DNA from: an uncultured archaeon
GTDB taxonomy: Archaea; Thermoproteota; Nitrososphaeria; JACIWG01
Assembly: GCA_938034445.1 (NCBI GenBank)
Contig: CALHLD010000005.1
Location: 1-64,000, forward strand
Length of the DNA stretch: 64,000 bases
Reading direction: 5' to 3'
Numbering within the stretch: position 1 is the first letter of the stretch; the number at the start of each line of letters is the position of its first letter. The position numbers and the translations under genes were made by a program. Below the pieces are notes generated by a model. That model was not told the origin of the DNA. It ran no database searches and worked only from the letters and a program-made list of their open reading frames with translations. Positions 52,004 to 60,916 of the stretch are shown here, piece after piece.

Positions 52004-53209
52004 CTAAATTTTACTTTTTTCGTACCAATTTAACGTTTCACGTAATATTGATGTTGCTTTTTCAGCTTCTTCTCTCGATATTATTAATGGTGGTAACATT
52101 CTTAGTATCGTTTTCCCAGAGTATAGTGTAAGAAGCCCTAACTCTATTGCTTTGAAGAGTATTTCCAAAAATTTTACTCTTAACTCTACTGCAACCATCA
52201 ACCCCTTTCCTCTAACCTCTCTGACAATTCTAGATCCTCTAACTTCCTCATTCAATATTCTTAACATATGTTCCCCCACATTCTGAACGTTTTGGAGTAT
52301 ATTGTCTTCTGTTAGTGCATCAAGTACTGCTTTACCTGCTGCACATGCTAGAGGGTTTCCTCCCATTGTGCTAGTATGCTCTCCAACCTCAAACACGTTC
52401 ATTATCTCCGGTCTTGCTACTGTAACGCCCATTGGTATCCCTCCACCTATTCCCTTGCCTATTGTCATAACATCCGGTACTATGTCCCAGTGTTCGTGAG
52501 CCCACATTTTTCCTGTTCTACCTAACCCACTTTGCACCTCATCTACTACGAGTAGTATTCCATTTTTGTCCGCTACTTCCCTTAACCCTTTAAGATACCC
52601 TTCTGGTGGTAAACGTATTCCACCCTCCCCCTGAATTGGTTCAACAAATATTGCCGCATACTCTTCCAATCTTTTTCCTTTTTCGACAGCCTCTAGGTTC
52701 CCATATTCTACAAAATCTACACCCTTATATATTATATCATCGAATGCTTTCCTATATTTTTCAGCAAATGTTAGTGCCAGCGCTCCAAGGGTTTTTCCAT
52801 GATATGCTCCACCCATCGCAATAATCTTTTTTCTTTTTGTAGCCTTTAGCGCTGCCTTTAATGCCGCCTCTATTGCTTCTGCACCACTGTTTGAAAGATA
52901 GGCTGAGCTTAAGCCTTTTGGTGTAACCGAGATTAGTTTTTTCAAGAAAAGTGTTCTTGACTCATTATATAATGAGCTGTGTGCTATAACAATGTTCTCA
53001 AGCTGTTCCTTTATTGCATTAACTATTCTTGGATGCCCATGGCCTAAAATTGCTACACCATATCCTGTCATGAAATCGATGTATTCTTTACCGTTCACAT
53101 CCCATACTTTGCATCCCTTCCCATACCTTATAGCTATGGGCATTTTCTGGTATGTTGGCGCTAGGTGCCTATCCTCTATCTCCTTTATTTCCTCAAATGT
53201 TATGTTCAT
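52004..53209 (-). CDS. lysJ: LysJ: [LysW]-aminoadipate/glutamate semialdehyde transaminase
   Basis: This class III PLP aminotransferase, 401 residues, has GYGVAILGHGHPRI, NSGAEAIEAALKAA, GAYHGKTLGALALT and LLVVDEVQSGLGRTG. The PLP lysine lies in VMTIGKGIGGGIPMG (about residue 245). It aminates LysW-bound semialdehydes in both branches (ArgD-like). It overlaps lysZ by 4 nt. Confidence 0.93.
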   Translation of the reverse strand: MNITFEEIKEIEDRHLAPTYQKMPIAIRYGKGCKVWDVNGKEYIDFMTGYGVAILGHGHPRIVNAIKEQLENIVIAHSSLYNESRTLFLKKLISVTPKGLSSAYLSNSGAEAIEAALKAALKATKRKKIIAMGGAYHGKTLGALALTFAEKYRKAFDDIIYKGVDFVEYGNLEAVEKGKRLEEYAAIFVEPIQGEGGIRLPPEGYLKGLREVADKNGILLVVDEVQSGLGRTGKMWAHEHWDIVPDVMTIGKGIGGGIPMGVTVARPEIMNVFEVGEHTSTMGGNPLACAAGKAVLDALTEDNILQNVQNVGEHMLRILNEEVRGSRIVREVRGKGLMVAVELRVKFLEILFKAIELGLLTLYSGKTILRMLPPLIISREEAEKATSILRETLNWYEKSKI

Positions 53210-54012
53210 GCTCTTATCACCGTCCTATTTTCTCCTGATAGGCTGTTTGTGAGCGGATTTTCAATGTTTCCTGCGGAAATTATGCTTTCCTTTACACCAC
53301 TTTCTATTGCCTCAACTGCAGCCATAATCTTCTTATCCATTCCAAAACCAACCTTTCTCATACTCTTTTTAGCCTCCTCAACACTCATTTCTTTTACAAG
53401 TTGTCCATCTATTAGGACTCCTCCAACATCAGTTAAGAATATAGCCTTTTCAGCCTTCAAGCATCCTGCAATTGCTGCAGCAGCCCTATCTCCGTCAACA
53501 TTCAAAGGCTCCCCCTCAGTTCCTAAGGCTACTGGTGCTACAATTGGTACAAAGTTTTCTTTCAAAAGAGTGTTTAATAGTTCACTGTTCGCTTTCAGAA
53601 TCTTTCCAGTGTAGCCTCCATCTATTGCAATCCTTCTTCCCCTCTCATCAACTATAACCAGCCTCTTTTTTCTTTCAGCAACGAGTGTTGCTCCATCAAA
53701 TCCCGATATTCCTACAGCCTTAACTCCTTTAGCCTGTAAAGCTAAAACTATCTCAGAGTTTATTTTCCCCTTCATAACCATAGTATATATTTCAACAGTT
53801 TCCCTGTCCGTGTATCTACTTCGTATTCCCTCAGGCGATACTACAAAACGTTGCTTTTTACCTAATTTTTCAGCAACCTCTGTAACCTCATATCCTCCCC
53901 CGTGAACTAGGACGAGCTTATCCACCTGCATTGTTTTAATAAAATCATTTACTATGTTTTCTGGTGGACCAAGTTTTAGTAGGCTTCCTCCAACCTTAAT
54001 TACTATTACCAT
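53206..54012 (-). CDS. lysZ: LysZ: [LysW]-aminoadipate/glutamate kinase
   Basis: This 268-residue amino-acid kinase is of the ArgB/NAGK fold. VIKVGGSLL is the N-terminal phosphate loop, VLVHGGGYEVTEVAEKLG follows, and NVDGDRAAAAIAGCL and FLTDVGGVLIDG form the nucleotide site. It phosphorylates the side-chain carboxylate of the LysW-attached substrate. It lies 5 nt after lysY and overlaps lysJ by 4 nt. Confidence 0.93.
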   Translation of the reverse strand: MVIVIKVGGSLLKLGPPENIVNDFIKTMQVDKLVLVHGGGYEVTEVAEKLGKKQRFVVSPEGIRSRYTDRETVEIYTMVMKGKINSEIVLALQAKGVKAVGISGFDGATLVAERKKRLVIVDERGRRIAIDGGYTGKILKANSELLNTLLKENFVPIVAPVALGTEGEPLNVDGDRAAAAIAGCLKAEKAIFLTDVGGVLIDGQLVKEMSVEEAKKSMRKVGFGMDKKIMAAVEAIESGVKESIISAGNIENPLTNSLSGENRTVIRA

Positions 54013-54017
54013 ACCAT

Positions 54018-55070
54018 TTACACCGGATGCAATGCTGGAAAATTTAATCCTTCTCTCTCATTAAGTTTTAGCATGATGTTCATTGACTGTATTGCGTTTC
54101 CTGCTGCACCCTTTATTAGGTTATCTATTGCTCCAAAAACAACAATTCTATCAACATACGGGTCTATCTCAAAACCTACGTCAGCGAAGTTCGAGCCTAT
54201 CGTTATCTTTGGGTCAGGGTACTTGTACAACCCCTTCTTATCCATAATAAATCTTACAAAAGGTTCATCCTTGTACATGCTCCTATACGCTTTCCATACT
54301 GTTGAAGGTTCAGGCTTTGACGAAAGCATTGCATGCGATGTTGTGAGTATGCCTCTTACCATGTTAACTGCATGCGCTGTCATACCGACCTTAAACTCTT
54401 TTCCAGAAACATACTTTAATTCCTGTTCTATTTCACCTATATGTCTGTGTCCAACAGGCTTGTAGACTCTAACGACACCAAATCTTTCGGAAAAGTGTGT
54501 TGAAAGTGAAGGTTTTCCTCCTGCTCCTGAGGAACCTATTTTTGCGTCAACAAAAATTACTCCATTTATTATTCCAGCTTTTGCTAATGGTGCAAGGCTT
54601 ACTATTGAAGCTGTAGCCATACATCCTGGTACTGCAACAAAATTGGTTTTCTTTAATTCCTCACGATGTAATTCTGGTAGTCCGTAAACGAACTTTTGAA
54701 GAAGGTCTGGAGCAGGATGCGTCCACCCATACCATTTCTGATAGTCTGAAGCATTTTTTAATCTAAAGTCTGCACTCATATCTATAATCTTCACACCTGT
54801 TTCTGCAAGTTTTGGAGTTATCTTACATGAGACCCCATGTGGCACTGCAAGAAATATTACGTCAACTTTCGATGCTACACTTAGTGGGTCTTCGGCTGAA
54901 AATTGTAGGTTCGTCATTCCTTTTAGATTTGGATGTACCTTAAAAACGTATTCCCCAACATGCTGCCTTGATGTCACAGAAACTATTTCCACTTGCGGGT
55001 GTCCTAGCAGGATTCGTAAAAGTTCTCCGCCAACATATCCTGACGCTCCAACTATACCAACTTTAACCAT
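54018..55070 (-). CDS. lysY: LysY: [LysW]-aminoadipate/glutamyl phosphate reductase
   Basis: This 350-residue ArgC/LysY-family NADPH reductase has GIVGASGYVGGELLR for nucleotide binding. The catalytic Cys lies in VAVPGCMATASIVSL (about residue 150). The catalytic His region is KPVGHRHIGEIEQEL. It acts after LysZ. Its start overlaps the argX stop by one base. Confidence 0.94.
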   Translation of the reverse strand: MVKVGIVGASGYVGGELLRILLGHPQVEIVSVTSRQHVGEYVFKVHPNLKGMTNLQFSAEDPLSVASKVDVIFLAVPHGVSCKITPKLAETGVKIIDMSADFRLKNASDYQKWYGWTHPAPDLLQKFVYGLPELHREELKKTNFVAVPGCMATASIVSLAPLAKAGIINGVIFVDAKIGSSGAGGKPSLSTHFSERFGVVRVYKPVGHRHIGEIEQELKYVSGKEFKVGMTAHAVNMVRGILTTSHAMLSSKPEPSTVWKAYRSMYKDEPFVRFIMDKKGLYKYPDPKITIGSNFADVGFEIDPYVDRIVVFGAIDNLIKGAAGNAIQSMNIMLKLNEREGLNFPALHPV

Positions 55071-55927
55071 TATCTTTTCACCTTCTCCACCGCATAGTCC
55101 ACTATCCTTTTCGGTATATTAACTGTTGAAACTGATGAAGCACCTTTAAATTCTACACATCCGTTGATTTCGTGGACAAGTAATCCTCTCTCGCTCTCCA
55201 TAGCGTCTACACCTAATACTCCCTCACCAACCGCCTTCGCTGCCTTAATTATTATCTCTTCTTGTCCTGGCTCAAGTTTAGCTAATACTGCAGCTCCCCC
55301 TCTTGCAACATTTGTCCTCCAATCATCTTCTGGCTGATACCTGTATATTGATGTTATTATCTCATCTCCTACAACTATTGCTCTTATGTCTCTTGGCGGT
55401 CTCTTGACATATTCTTGTAGATAATATATTTGCTGTAAAGGCTCATGTAACATTTCTCTTGTCTCAAAAAGGGCTTCCGCCTCCCTCCTATCTCTAATAC
55501 ATGCGACCATTCTTCCCCAGCTTCCAATTATAGGTTTTATTACCAGAGGATATCCCATCTTATCTGCAAGTTCAAGTGCAGATTCTAAGGAAAAGGCTAC
55601 CGCTGTTTTTGGTGTTGGAACATTTGCCCTATCTAGTGTTAAGGTTGTGAGAAGCTTGTTTGTTGTCAAAGAAAGAACCTTGTAAGAGTTTATTACAAGC
55701 TTTTCCTTTTCCAGCACAGCAGCATAGTATAGCCCGCGTATATGGCTCATGCACCTTTCTAGGACAACGTCACCGAATTTAGAATTGGTTAAACCATCTT
55801 CTCCAACAAGTATCAGTGGATGCGATTTTGCATCAATAAGGCTAACATTAATTTCCATCTTCTTTGCTTCTTCCGCTATCGCCTTCTCTTCCCAGCGTAG
55901 TCTATCATATAATATTGAAAGCTCCAT
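55070..55927 (-). CDS. argX: ArgX: glutamate-LysW ligase
   Basis: This second ATP-grasp ligase, 285 residues, has KPIIGSWGRMVACI, YYLQEYVKRPPRDIRAIV and GVLGVDAMES. The substrate loop reads INGCVEFKGASSVSTVNIP, unlike the N-T-EFKNTV...TG form of LysX and closer to glutamate-specific ArgX. It lies directly after lysW and near argH and argG, supporting the arginine branch. The specificity call rests on these residues and on context. Confidence 0.85.
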   Translation of the reverse strand: MELSILYDRLRWEEKAIAEEAKKMEINVSLIDAKSHPLILVGEDGLTNSKFGDVVLERCMSHIRGLYYAAVLEKEKLVINSYKVLSLTTNKLLTTLTLDRANVPTPKTAVAFSLESALELADKMGYPLVIKPIIGSWGRMVACIRDRREAEALFETREMLHEPLQQIYYLQEYVKRPPRDIRAIVVGDEIITSIYRYQPEDDWRTNVARGGAAVLAKLEPGQEEIIIKAAKAVGEGVLGVDAMESERGLLVHEINGCVEFKGASSVSTVNIPKRIVDYAVEKVKR

Positions 55928-55933
55928 CTTCCG

Positions 55934-56107
55934 CTATTCTCCCCAATCTTCTCCAATTTCTTCTGCAGGCTTTAGAATAGGTTCACCGCCTTTTATTTCA
56001 ACAACTTCGTACTCGCTTCCACAGTCTGGGCAGCTTACTATTTCCCCCTTTATTGCGTCATCTGGTACCTCTATATCTCCACCACATACTTCACACACTG
56101 TCTTCAT
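55934..56107 (-). CDS. lysW: LysW amino-group carrier protein
   Basis: This 57-residue gene is missing from the ORF track; I translated it by hand. Two CxxC pairs (TVCEVCGGD and SCPDCGSE) form the zinc ribbon, followed by an acidic body and the diagnostic C-terminus IGEDWGE, whose last Glu is the attachment site. Intermediates of lysine and arginine synthesis are carried on this Glu. The ATG at 56107 overlaps the argH stop by 4 nt (ATGA), and its TAG lies 6 nt before the argX ATG. Confidence 0.97.
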   Translation of the reverse strand: MKTVCEVCGGDIEVPDDAIKGEIVSCPDCGSEYEVVEIKGGEPILKPAEEIGEDWGE

Positions 56108-57585
56108 TTCTTACCACCTCCATTAACCATAAACTCATATAAATTTAATTTTAAACGTGCATTCTCTATCCTAGAAAGCTCATCTTTTGCTATTTTCTTA
56201 AAAATACGGTTTCGGTCTTCTCTTTCTCTGATCATTGCAATAACGTTGTCAGGGTTCGGTCCACCTGCAATAGTCTTTTCCAATATGCTTGTCTTTGGAT
56301 CTAATGCTCTAATATATTCATCATATGATAGGGGTGTAACATTTTCTTTATTAAGTTCCTCACAAATCATCTGATATGCTTCTCTTGAAAATAGTGGCAC
56401 ATCTTTCTCTAGACATTTTCTAACATAAGCTCCAACTATATGATGTGCTTTTCTAAAGGGTATTTTATATTCTATGACGATTTTTTCAGCAAGCTCCATT
56501 GCATTAGAAAAGTTGTTAACCAATATCTCATAGCCTCTATCTTCATTAAAACCAATCTCCTTAATCAAATCCTTCATAACATCTATTGTATTATAAACAA
56601 TATTGTATGCTTCCCACATCTTTGGTGTTATCTCTTGAAGGTCTAGGTTGTATGATAGTGGTAGAGCTTTATAGATACACATTATACCAAAAAAGTTTCC
56701 TATAACAATACCAGCATATGCTCTAGCAACTTCAGTAACTATAGAATTCTTTTTCTGTGGCATAGCACTGCTTGTAGAAGAAAACTTGTCTGGAACATTA
56801 AATATTCCAATATCGTTGTTTGATAAAAAGTTAATATCCTCACACATTCTGCTCACATTTAACATAATTGAGGAGAGTGCAAACATGTGCTCAAGTATGA
56901 AGTCTCTTGAACTCACTGCGTCCACTGTATTCTCTATAATAGAGTAGAAGGCAAGCTTTTTTGCAACACCCATTCTATCTAACTTTACTGTTGTTCCAGC
57001 GCATGCTGCTGCACCCATTGGGCTCATGTTTGTTCTAACATAGTTTTCAAAAAGTCTTTCAACATCTCTCATAATCATGTCATGATATGCTAGAAGCCAG
57101 TATGCGAATGTGATTGGCTGAGCCACTTGCAAGTGCGTGTATGCTGGCATAACCTTATCTTTAGCTTCTCTCGCTTTCTCAAGTAATGTTTCCATGAAAT
57201 CGGCGAGTAATAGGATTATTTCCAAAATTTTCTTTCTTAACGCAATCCTTAAAGCCGTTGAAACCTGATCGTTTCTACTTTTACCGAGATTAATGTATCC
57301 TCCATCTCCACCAACTAAGCCGATAACCTTTTGCTCTAAAAACATGTGGACATCCTCCACTTTTTCACCCTTTTCAAATGTGTTAACCATTTTTATTGCT
57401 GAAACAATTTTTTCAGCCTTCTCCCTTTCAATCGCTCCTGCTTTTAGAAGGGCTATTACGTGTGCAATATTAATTTCTTTCACAGGCTCAAAGAGGATCT
57501 CATCTTCTTCAATTGACGAGGTATATTTTAGCACATTTGAGGCTATAGGTTCGAGCCTGCTTCCTCTAAGAATATCTTCACTCAT
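56104..57585 (-). CDS. argH: Argininosuccinate lyase
   Basis: This enzyme splits argininosuccinate into arginine and fumarate. The 493-residue protein has GKSRNDQVSTALR (substrate binding), AYTHLQVAQPITFAYWLL (catalytic His region) and the family signature SSAMPQKKNSIV (about 290). A C-terminal tail (NARLKLNLYEFMVNGGGKK) extends past the usual end of about 460 residues. It overlaps argG by 8 nt and lysW by 4 nt. Confidence 0.95.
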   Translation of the reverse strand: MSEDILRGSRLEPIASNVLKYTSSIEEDEILFEPVKEINIAHVIALLKAGAIEREKAEKIVSAIKMVNTFEKGEKVEDVHMFLEQKVIGLVGGDGGYINLGKSRNDQVSTALRIALRKKILEIILLLADFMETLLEKAREAKDKVMPAYTHLQVAQPITFAYWLLAYHDMIMRDVERLFENYVRTNMSPMGAAACAGTTVKLDRMGVAKKLAFYSIIENTVDAVSSRDFILEHMFALSSIMLNVSRMCEDINFLSNNDIGIFNVPDKFSSTSSAMPQKKNSIVTEVARAYAGIVIGNFFGIMCIYKALPLSYNLDLQEITPKMWEAYNIVYNTIDVMKDLIKEIGFNEDRGYEILVNNFSNAMELAEKIVIEYKIPFRKAHHIVGAYVRKCLEKDVPLFSREAYQMICEELNKENVTPLSYDEYIRALDPKTSILEKTIAGGPNPDNVIAMIREREDRNRIFKKIAKDELSRIENARLKLNLYEFMVNGGGKK

Positions 57586-58786
57586 TTCCCCTTACCTTCT
57601 CCAATATTTTGTAACCCATCCTCGATTGTAGTCCCCAAATTTCTATGAAACCTTCAGACATTTTTTGATCGAATTTTGACTCTATACCATAGGTTGAAAG
57701 GTTCCTGTCATAAAGAGAGTAAGGTGACTTGAGTCCGTCAATGAAAAGGTTACCCTTATAAAGCTTAACTCTAACAGACCCTTCAACCCGAGCCTGAGTA
57801 TTTTCTATAAAACTTTCAAGGTCTTCTCTTAAAGGTTCAGTCCAAAGACCAAAGTATACAAGTCTAGACCACTCGTTATCCACCAGCTCTTTAAAGAATA
57901 ACTCGTGTCTTGTCAAAACCATCTTCTCTAAAGCCTTATGTGCCTCAAGCAATGTTACAGCCGCTGGACATTCGTAAACTTCCCTACTCTTTATGCCAAC
58001 AAGCCTATCCTCTATATGGTCAATAAGTCCAACACCACATTCTCCAGCAACACTATTCACATTAGAAATTAATTTAATTAAATTAATCCTCTCCCCATTT
58101 AATGAAATAGGTAATCCATTACTGAAACCTATTTCCAAAAAAGTAGGCTTATCAGGAGCCTTTTCAGGGGGTACAAGCCACTCAAAAACATCTTCTTCAA
58201 CACCATTCCATGGGTCTTCAAGTGGTCCACCCTCTATAGACCTACCCCAAAGATTTTGGTCAATACTATACTTTTTAGCCTTAGCCTGCACCTCGATCCC
58301 ATGTGCGTTCGCATACTTTACCTCCTCATCCCTATTAAGATTCCATTCCCTTACAGGAGCGTAAACCTTCAATTTTGGATTTAAAGCCTTCACCGTAACC
58401 TCAAACCTAACCTGATCATTACCCTTTCCAGTACACCCATGTGCCACTGCACAAGCACCCTCATCTTCCGCAACCTTCACCAGCTTTTCTACAATAAGAG
58501 GTCTTCCAAGAGCTGTGCTTAAAGGATATTTTCCCTCATATAATCCGTTAGCCTTTATAGCCCTAGAAATAAAATTATTCACAAACTCTTCTTTTGCATC
58601 AATACTATAATGTTTGATAGCACCAGCTTTGTATGCTCTTTCTTCTATAGACTTAAAATCCTCTTTTTGACCAAGGTCTACAGTAACAGTTATAACATCG
58701 TACCCGTATTTCTCGTTAAGCCACTTTATCATTACAGTTGTATCTAATCCCCCCGAATACGCTAAAACGATCTTTTTATCTTGCAT
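57578..58786 (-). CDS. argG: Argininosuccinate synthase
   Basis: This enzyme joins citrulline and aspartate using ATP. The 402-residue protein has the PP-loop LAYSGGLDTTVMIKWL at the N-terminus, AHGCTGKGNDQVRFE (about 115) and SIDQNLWGRSIEGG (about 175). It is the first gene of the 10.4-kb arginine/lysine operon. A minus-strand TATA box, CTATATAAAC (58812-58821), lies 26 nt upstream of the ATG, giving a leaderless or nearly leaderless mRNA. Confidence 0.97.
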   Translation of the reverse strand: MQDKKIVLAYSGGLDTTVMIKWLNEKYGYDVITVTVDLGQKEDFKSIEERAYKAGAIKHYSIDAKEEFVNNFISRAIKANGLYEGKYPLSTALGRPLIVEKLVKVAEDEGACAVAHGCTGKGNDQVRFEVTVKALNPKLKVYAPVREWNLNRDEEVKYANAHGIEVQAKAKKYSIDQNLWGRSIEGGPLEDPWNGVEEDVFEWLVPPEKAPDKPTFLEIGFSNGLPISLNGERINLIKLISNVNSVAGECGVGLIDHIEDRLVGIKSREVYECPAAVTLLEAHKALEKMVLTRHELFFKELVDNEWSRLVYFGLWTEPLREDLESFIENTQARVEGSVRVKLYKGNLFIDGLKSPYSLYDRNLSTYGIESKFDQKMSEGFIEIWGLQSRMGYKILEKVRGNE

Positions 58787-58811
58787 GGTGAATGGGCCTA
58801 TTAAACGATAA

Positions 58812-58842
58812 GTTTATATAGTTTTTGGCCAGAATAGTCCAA
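58812..58842. promoter_or_regulatory. argG/ACT-protein divergent promoter with TTGG-n10-CCAA dyad
   Basis: GTTTATATAG (58812-58821) reads as a TATA box on both strands and is correctly spaced for argG. TTGG-CCAGAATAGT-CCAA (about 58825-58842) is an inverted repeat between the TATA box and the divergent ACT-domain gene. It is a candidate site for the operon's Lrp-type protein or for the ACT-domain protein. Confidence 0.5.
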
Positions 58843-58854
58843 AGATAGATTAAA

Positions 58855-59553
58855 ATGACCAATATGGGTCAAAACATATCTAGAACTGTAAAAGAAATAA
58901 TATTAAATGACATATTCTTACAGTCTTCAATAAGGGGTCAATACTGTAATTATAGTGCAATAGCAAGAAGGATAAAGCCTTTAGTAGATAAAAGGGTAGG
59001 ATATAATACAGACATACAAAGTATCGTTACCGCACTAAAAAGGCTAAAATCTTCCCTAACATTTTCACCAAAAAATGTTAAGATGGTATTAGCTGACAGC
59101 AATCTTTCAGTAAGGACTGGTGTAGCAAAAATAACAGTTGAAAAAACGAGAACTGCAACCATAAAATTTTCGGAACTTATTAGAAAATACGTAAACTCTA
59201 TAATTCATGTTAGCATAGGGTCTACAGCTATAACAATTATAATGGATGAAATATATGCAGGAGAAGTCCTAGAACTTTTTGAAAGATCAACAATACTCGA
59301 AAACAAGGGAAGTCTTGCTGCAATAATAGTAACTAGTACTCCAGAAATAACAGATGTGCCTGGTTGCGCGATATCAATATATGAACGTCTATTTTCAACT
59401 GGAATAAATATAGAAGACACTACAAGCTCATACACTGACACAATAATAATTTTAAAAAATGAGGACGTGGGAAAAGCCTTTGAAACCTTGAATGAGCTTA
59501 TAAATGAAAGTAAAAGGGAAATAGCAACATTGTTCAGAAAGAGTAGTTTATAA
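58855..59553 (+). CDS. ACT-domain protein with N-terminal helical (HTH-like) region
   Basis: The 232-residue protein has a helical N-terminus that could be DNA-binding (YCNYSAIARRIKPLVDKRV, then a second helix IQSIVTALKRLKSS). A C-terminal ACT/ACT-like pair follows (LAAIIVTSTPEITDVPGCAI, YERLFSTGINIEDTTSSYTD, TIIILKNEDVGKAFETLN), as in aspartokinase regulatory domains. No kinase domain is present. It is divergent from argG, so an amino-acid-sensing regulator of the Arg/Lys operon is the natural inference. Confidence 0.7.
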   Translation: MTNMGQNISRTVKEIILNDIFLQSSIRGQYCNYSAIARRIKPLVDKRVGYNTDIQSIVTALKRLKSSLTFSPKNVKMVLADSNLSVRTGVAKITVEKTRTATIKFSELIRKYVNSIIHVSIGSTAITIIMDEIYAGEVLELFERSTILENKGSLAAIIVTSTPEITDVPGCAISIYERLFSTGINIEDTTSSYTDTIIILKNEDVGKAFETLNELINESKREIATLFRKSSL

Positions 59554-59572
59554 AATTAAAAAAATTATAAAA

Positions 59573-59579
59573 TTTTTTT
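59573..59579 (+). terminator. T-run terminator after the ACT-domain gene
   Basis: A T7 run 20 nt past the stop, in an otherwise A/T-only stretch, fits an archaeal oligo-T terminator. There is no hairpin. Confidence 0.5.
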
Positions 59580-59626
59580 AAAAATTTTAAATTAATTTCT
59601 TGTTTGTCGTCATCATGCAAAAAAGA

Positions 59627-59634
59627 TTTATATA
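59627..59634 (+). promoter_or_regulatory. TATA box of the amidohydrolase/ABC operon
   Basis: TTTATATA lies 29 nt before ATG 59663. It lies inside the track ORF 59600-60916, which shows that the true start is the internal ATG. Confidence 0.65.
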
Positions 59635-59662
59635 CATGGTATTTATCCCCTTTTCCTTACAC

Positions 59663-60916
59663 ATGTCTGGTCCGCCATCTAGTAGATTCGCTGTAAAATG
59701 TGGGTTGTTACTAGACGGTACTGGTAAAGAACCTCTCCAAGACGTTTTTGTTGTCGTAGGCAATGGGAAAATAGAATCCATATCAAAAAATGTTGAGCCA
59801 TCAATCGAAGTTGTTGACGCAGGAAACTATACTGTGATGCCAGGATTGATCGATGCACATCTTCACCTTGCCGGCCACTTAACTGACAAATTCGTCGAAG
59901 AATCGATTGTAACACCTTACGAAATACATTTAATAAAGGCTCTTTACGACATACAGGATCTATTATCTGCAGGGTACACTACAATTAGAGATTGTGGAAG
60001 TCTCCAGGGACCATACTTGAAGATGGCTGTCGAAAGTGGGTTAACTAAAGGTCCAAGGATTGTAACCGCTGGCAGAGTGTTGACACAAACGTTTGGACAT
60101 GGTGACGAGCACTATTTTCCAGTAGAAATAGTGAAAATGCGAAGTGATTATAAGCTTGGTTTTGGTGGAATATTATGTGATGGTGTAGACGAATGCATAA
60201 GGGCTGCAAGAACCGCGTTTAGGGAAGGTGCAGACTTCATAAAAATTTGCTCAACAGGTGGTGTGATGTCACAAAGAGATAAGCCTGAAGACGAACAGTT
60301 TACGGTAGAGGAAATACGTGCTATAGTAAACGAGGCGAAAAAGGTTCGAAGTTTTGTAGCCTCACATGCTCAAGGTGCTAAGGGGATAAAGAATGCGCTT
60401 ATGGCTGGTGTAAGAACAATAGAACATGGTATATACTTGGATGAGGAGGGCGCAAAAATGATGATAGAACAGGATGCTATAATGGTTCCCACTCTCTCAA
60501 TCGTACACCAACTTGTTTCAAAAGGAAGGGAAGCTGGTACACCAGAATGGGGTCTAAAAAAGTCTCTTGAAGTAATCGACGCTCATGTTAAGAACGTGAA
60601 GAAGGCAAAATCCTTGGGTGTAAAAATTGCTACAGGAACAGACTTTATAGGCTCCCCAATGCTAAAATTTGGAGCCAACGCAATGGAACTTCAACTTCTT
60701 GTAGAAAAATGTGATTTCACTCCTATGGATGCTATTGTTGCTGCTACAAAAAATGGTGCTGACGCATGCGGAGTATTAGATAAAACTGGAACCTTAGAAG
60801 TTGGAAAATTTGCTGACATGATTGCAGTAAAAGGTAACCCGTTAGAGGATGTGAAAATACTTCAAAGAAGGGAAAACATAAAGTTTGTTATGAAAGGAGG
60901 TGTTATGGTTGGGTAA
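59663..60916 (+). CDS. Amidohydrolase (Xaa-Pro dipeptidase / imidazolonepropionase-like)
   Basis: The metal-dependent hydrolase has PGLIDAHLHLAGH (HxH), the Lys in GADFIKICSTGG, later His ligands in VASHAQGAKG and TIEHGIYLDE, and the Asp in ATGTDFIG. This combination is that of the prolidase-like amidohydrolase group. ATG 59663 (MSGPPSSRF, 417 residues) is preferred over the track start, because the TATA box lies upstream of it and the extra N-terminus is junk-like. It is followed by a dipeptide-type ABC transporter, which suggests hydrolysis of imported dipeptides or cyclic amides. The end overlaps the next gene. Confidence 0.85.
   Translation: MSGPPSSRFAVKCGLLLDGTGKEPLQDVFVVVGNGKIESISKNVEPSIEVVDAGNYTVMPGLIDAHLHLAGHLTDKFVEESIVTPYEIHLIKALYDIQDLLSAGYTTIRDCGSLQGPYLKMAVESGLTKGPRIVTAGRVLTQTFGHGDEHYFPVEIVKMRSDYKLGFGGILCDGVDECIRAARTAFREGADFIKICSTGGVMSQRDKPEDEQFTVEEIRAIVNEAKKVRSFVASHAQGAKGIKNALMAGVRTIEHGIYLDEEGAKMMIEQDAIMVPTLSIVHQLVSKGREAGTPEWGLKKSLEVIDAHVKNVKKAKSLGVKIATGTDFIGSPMLKFGANAMELQLLVEKCDFTPMDAIVAATKNGADACGVLDKTGTLEVGKFADMIAVKGNPLEDVKILQRRENIKFVMKGGVMVG

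Noticed and set aside
59600-59662. Extended N-terminus of the amidohydrolase
   Set aside because: The TATA box lies within it and the extra residues do not fit the family; ATG 59663 is the better start.
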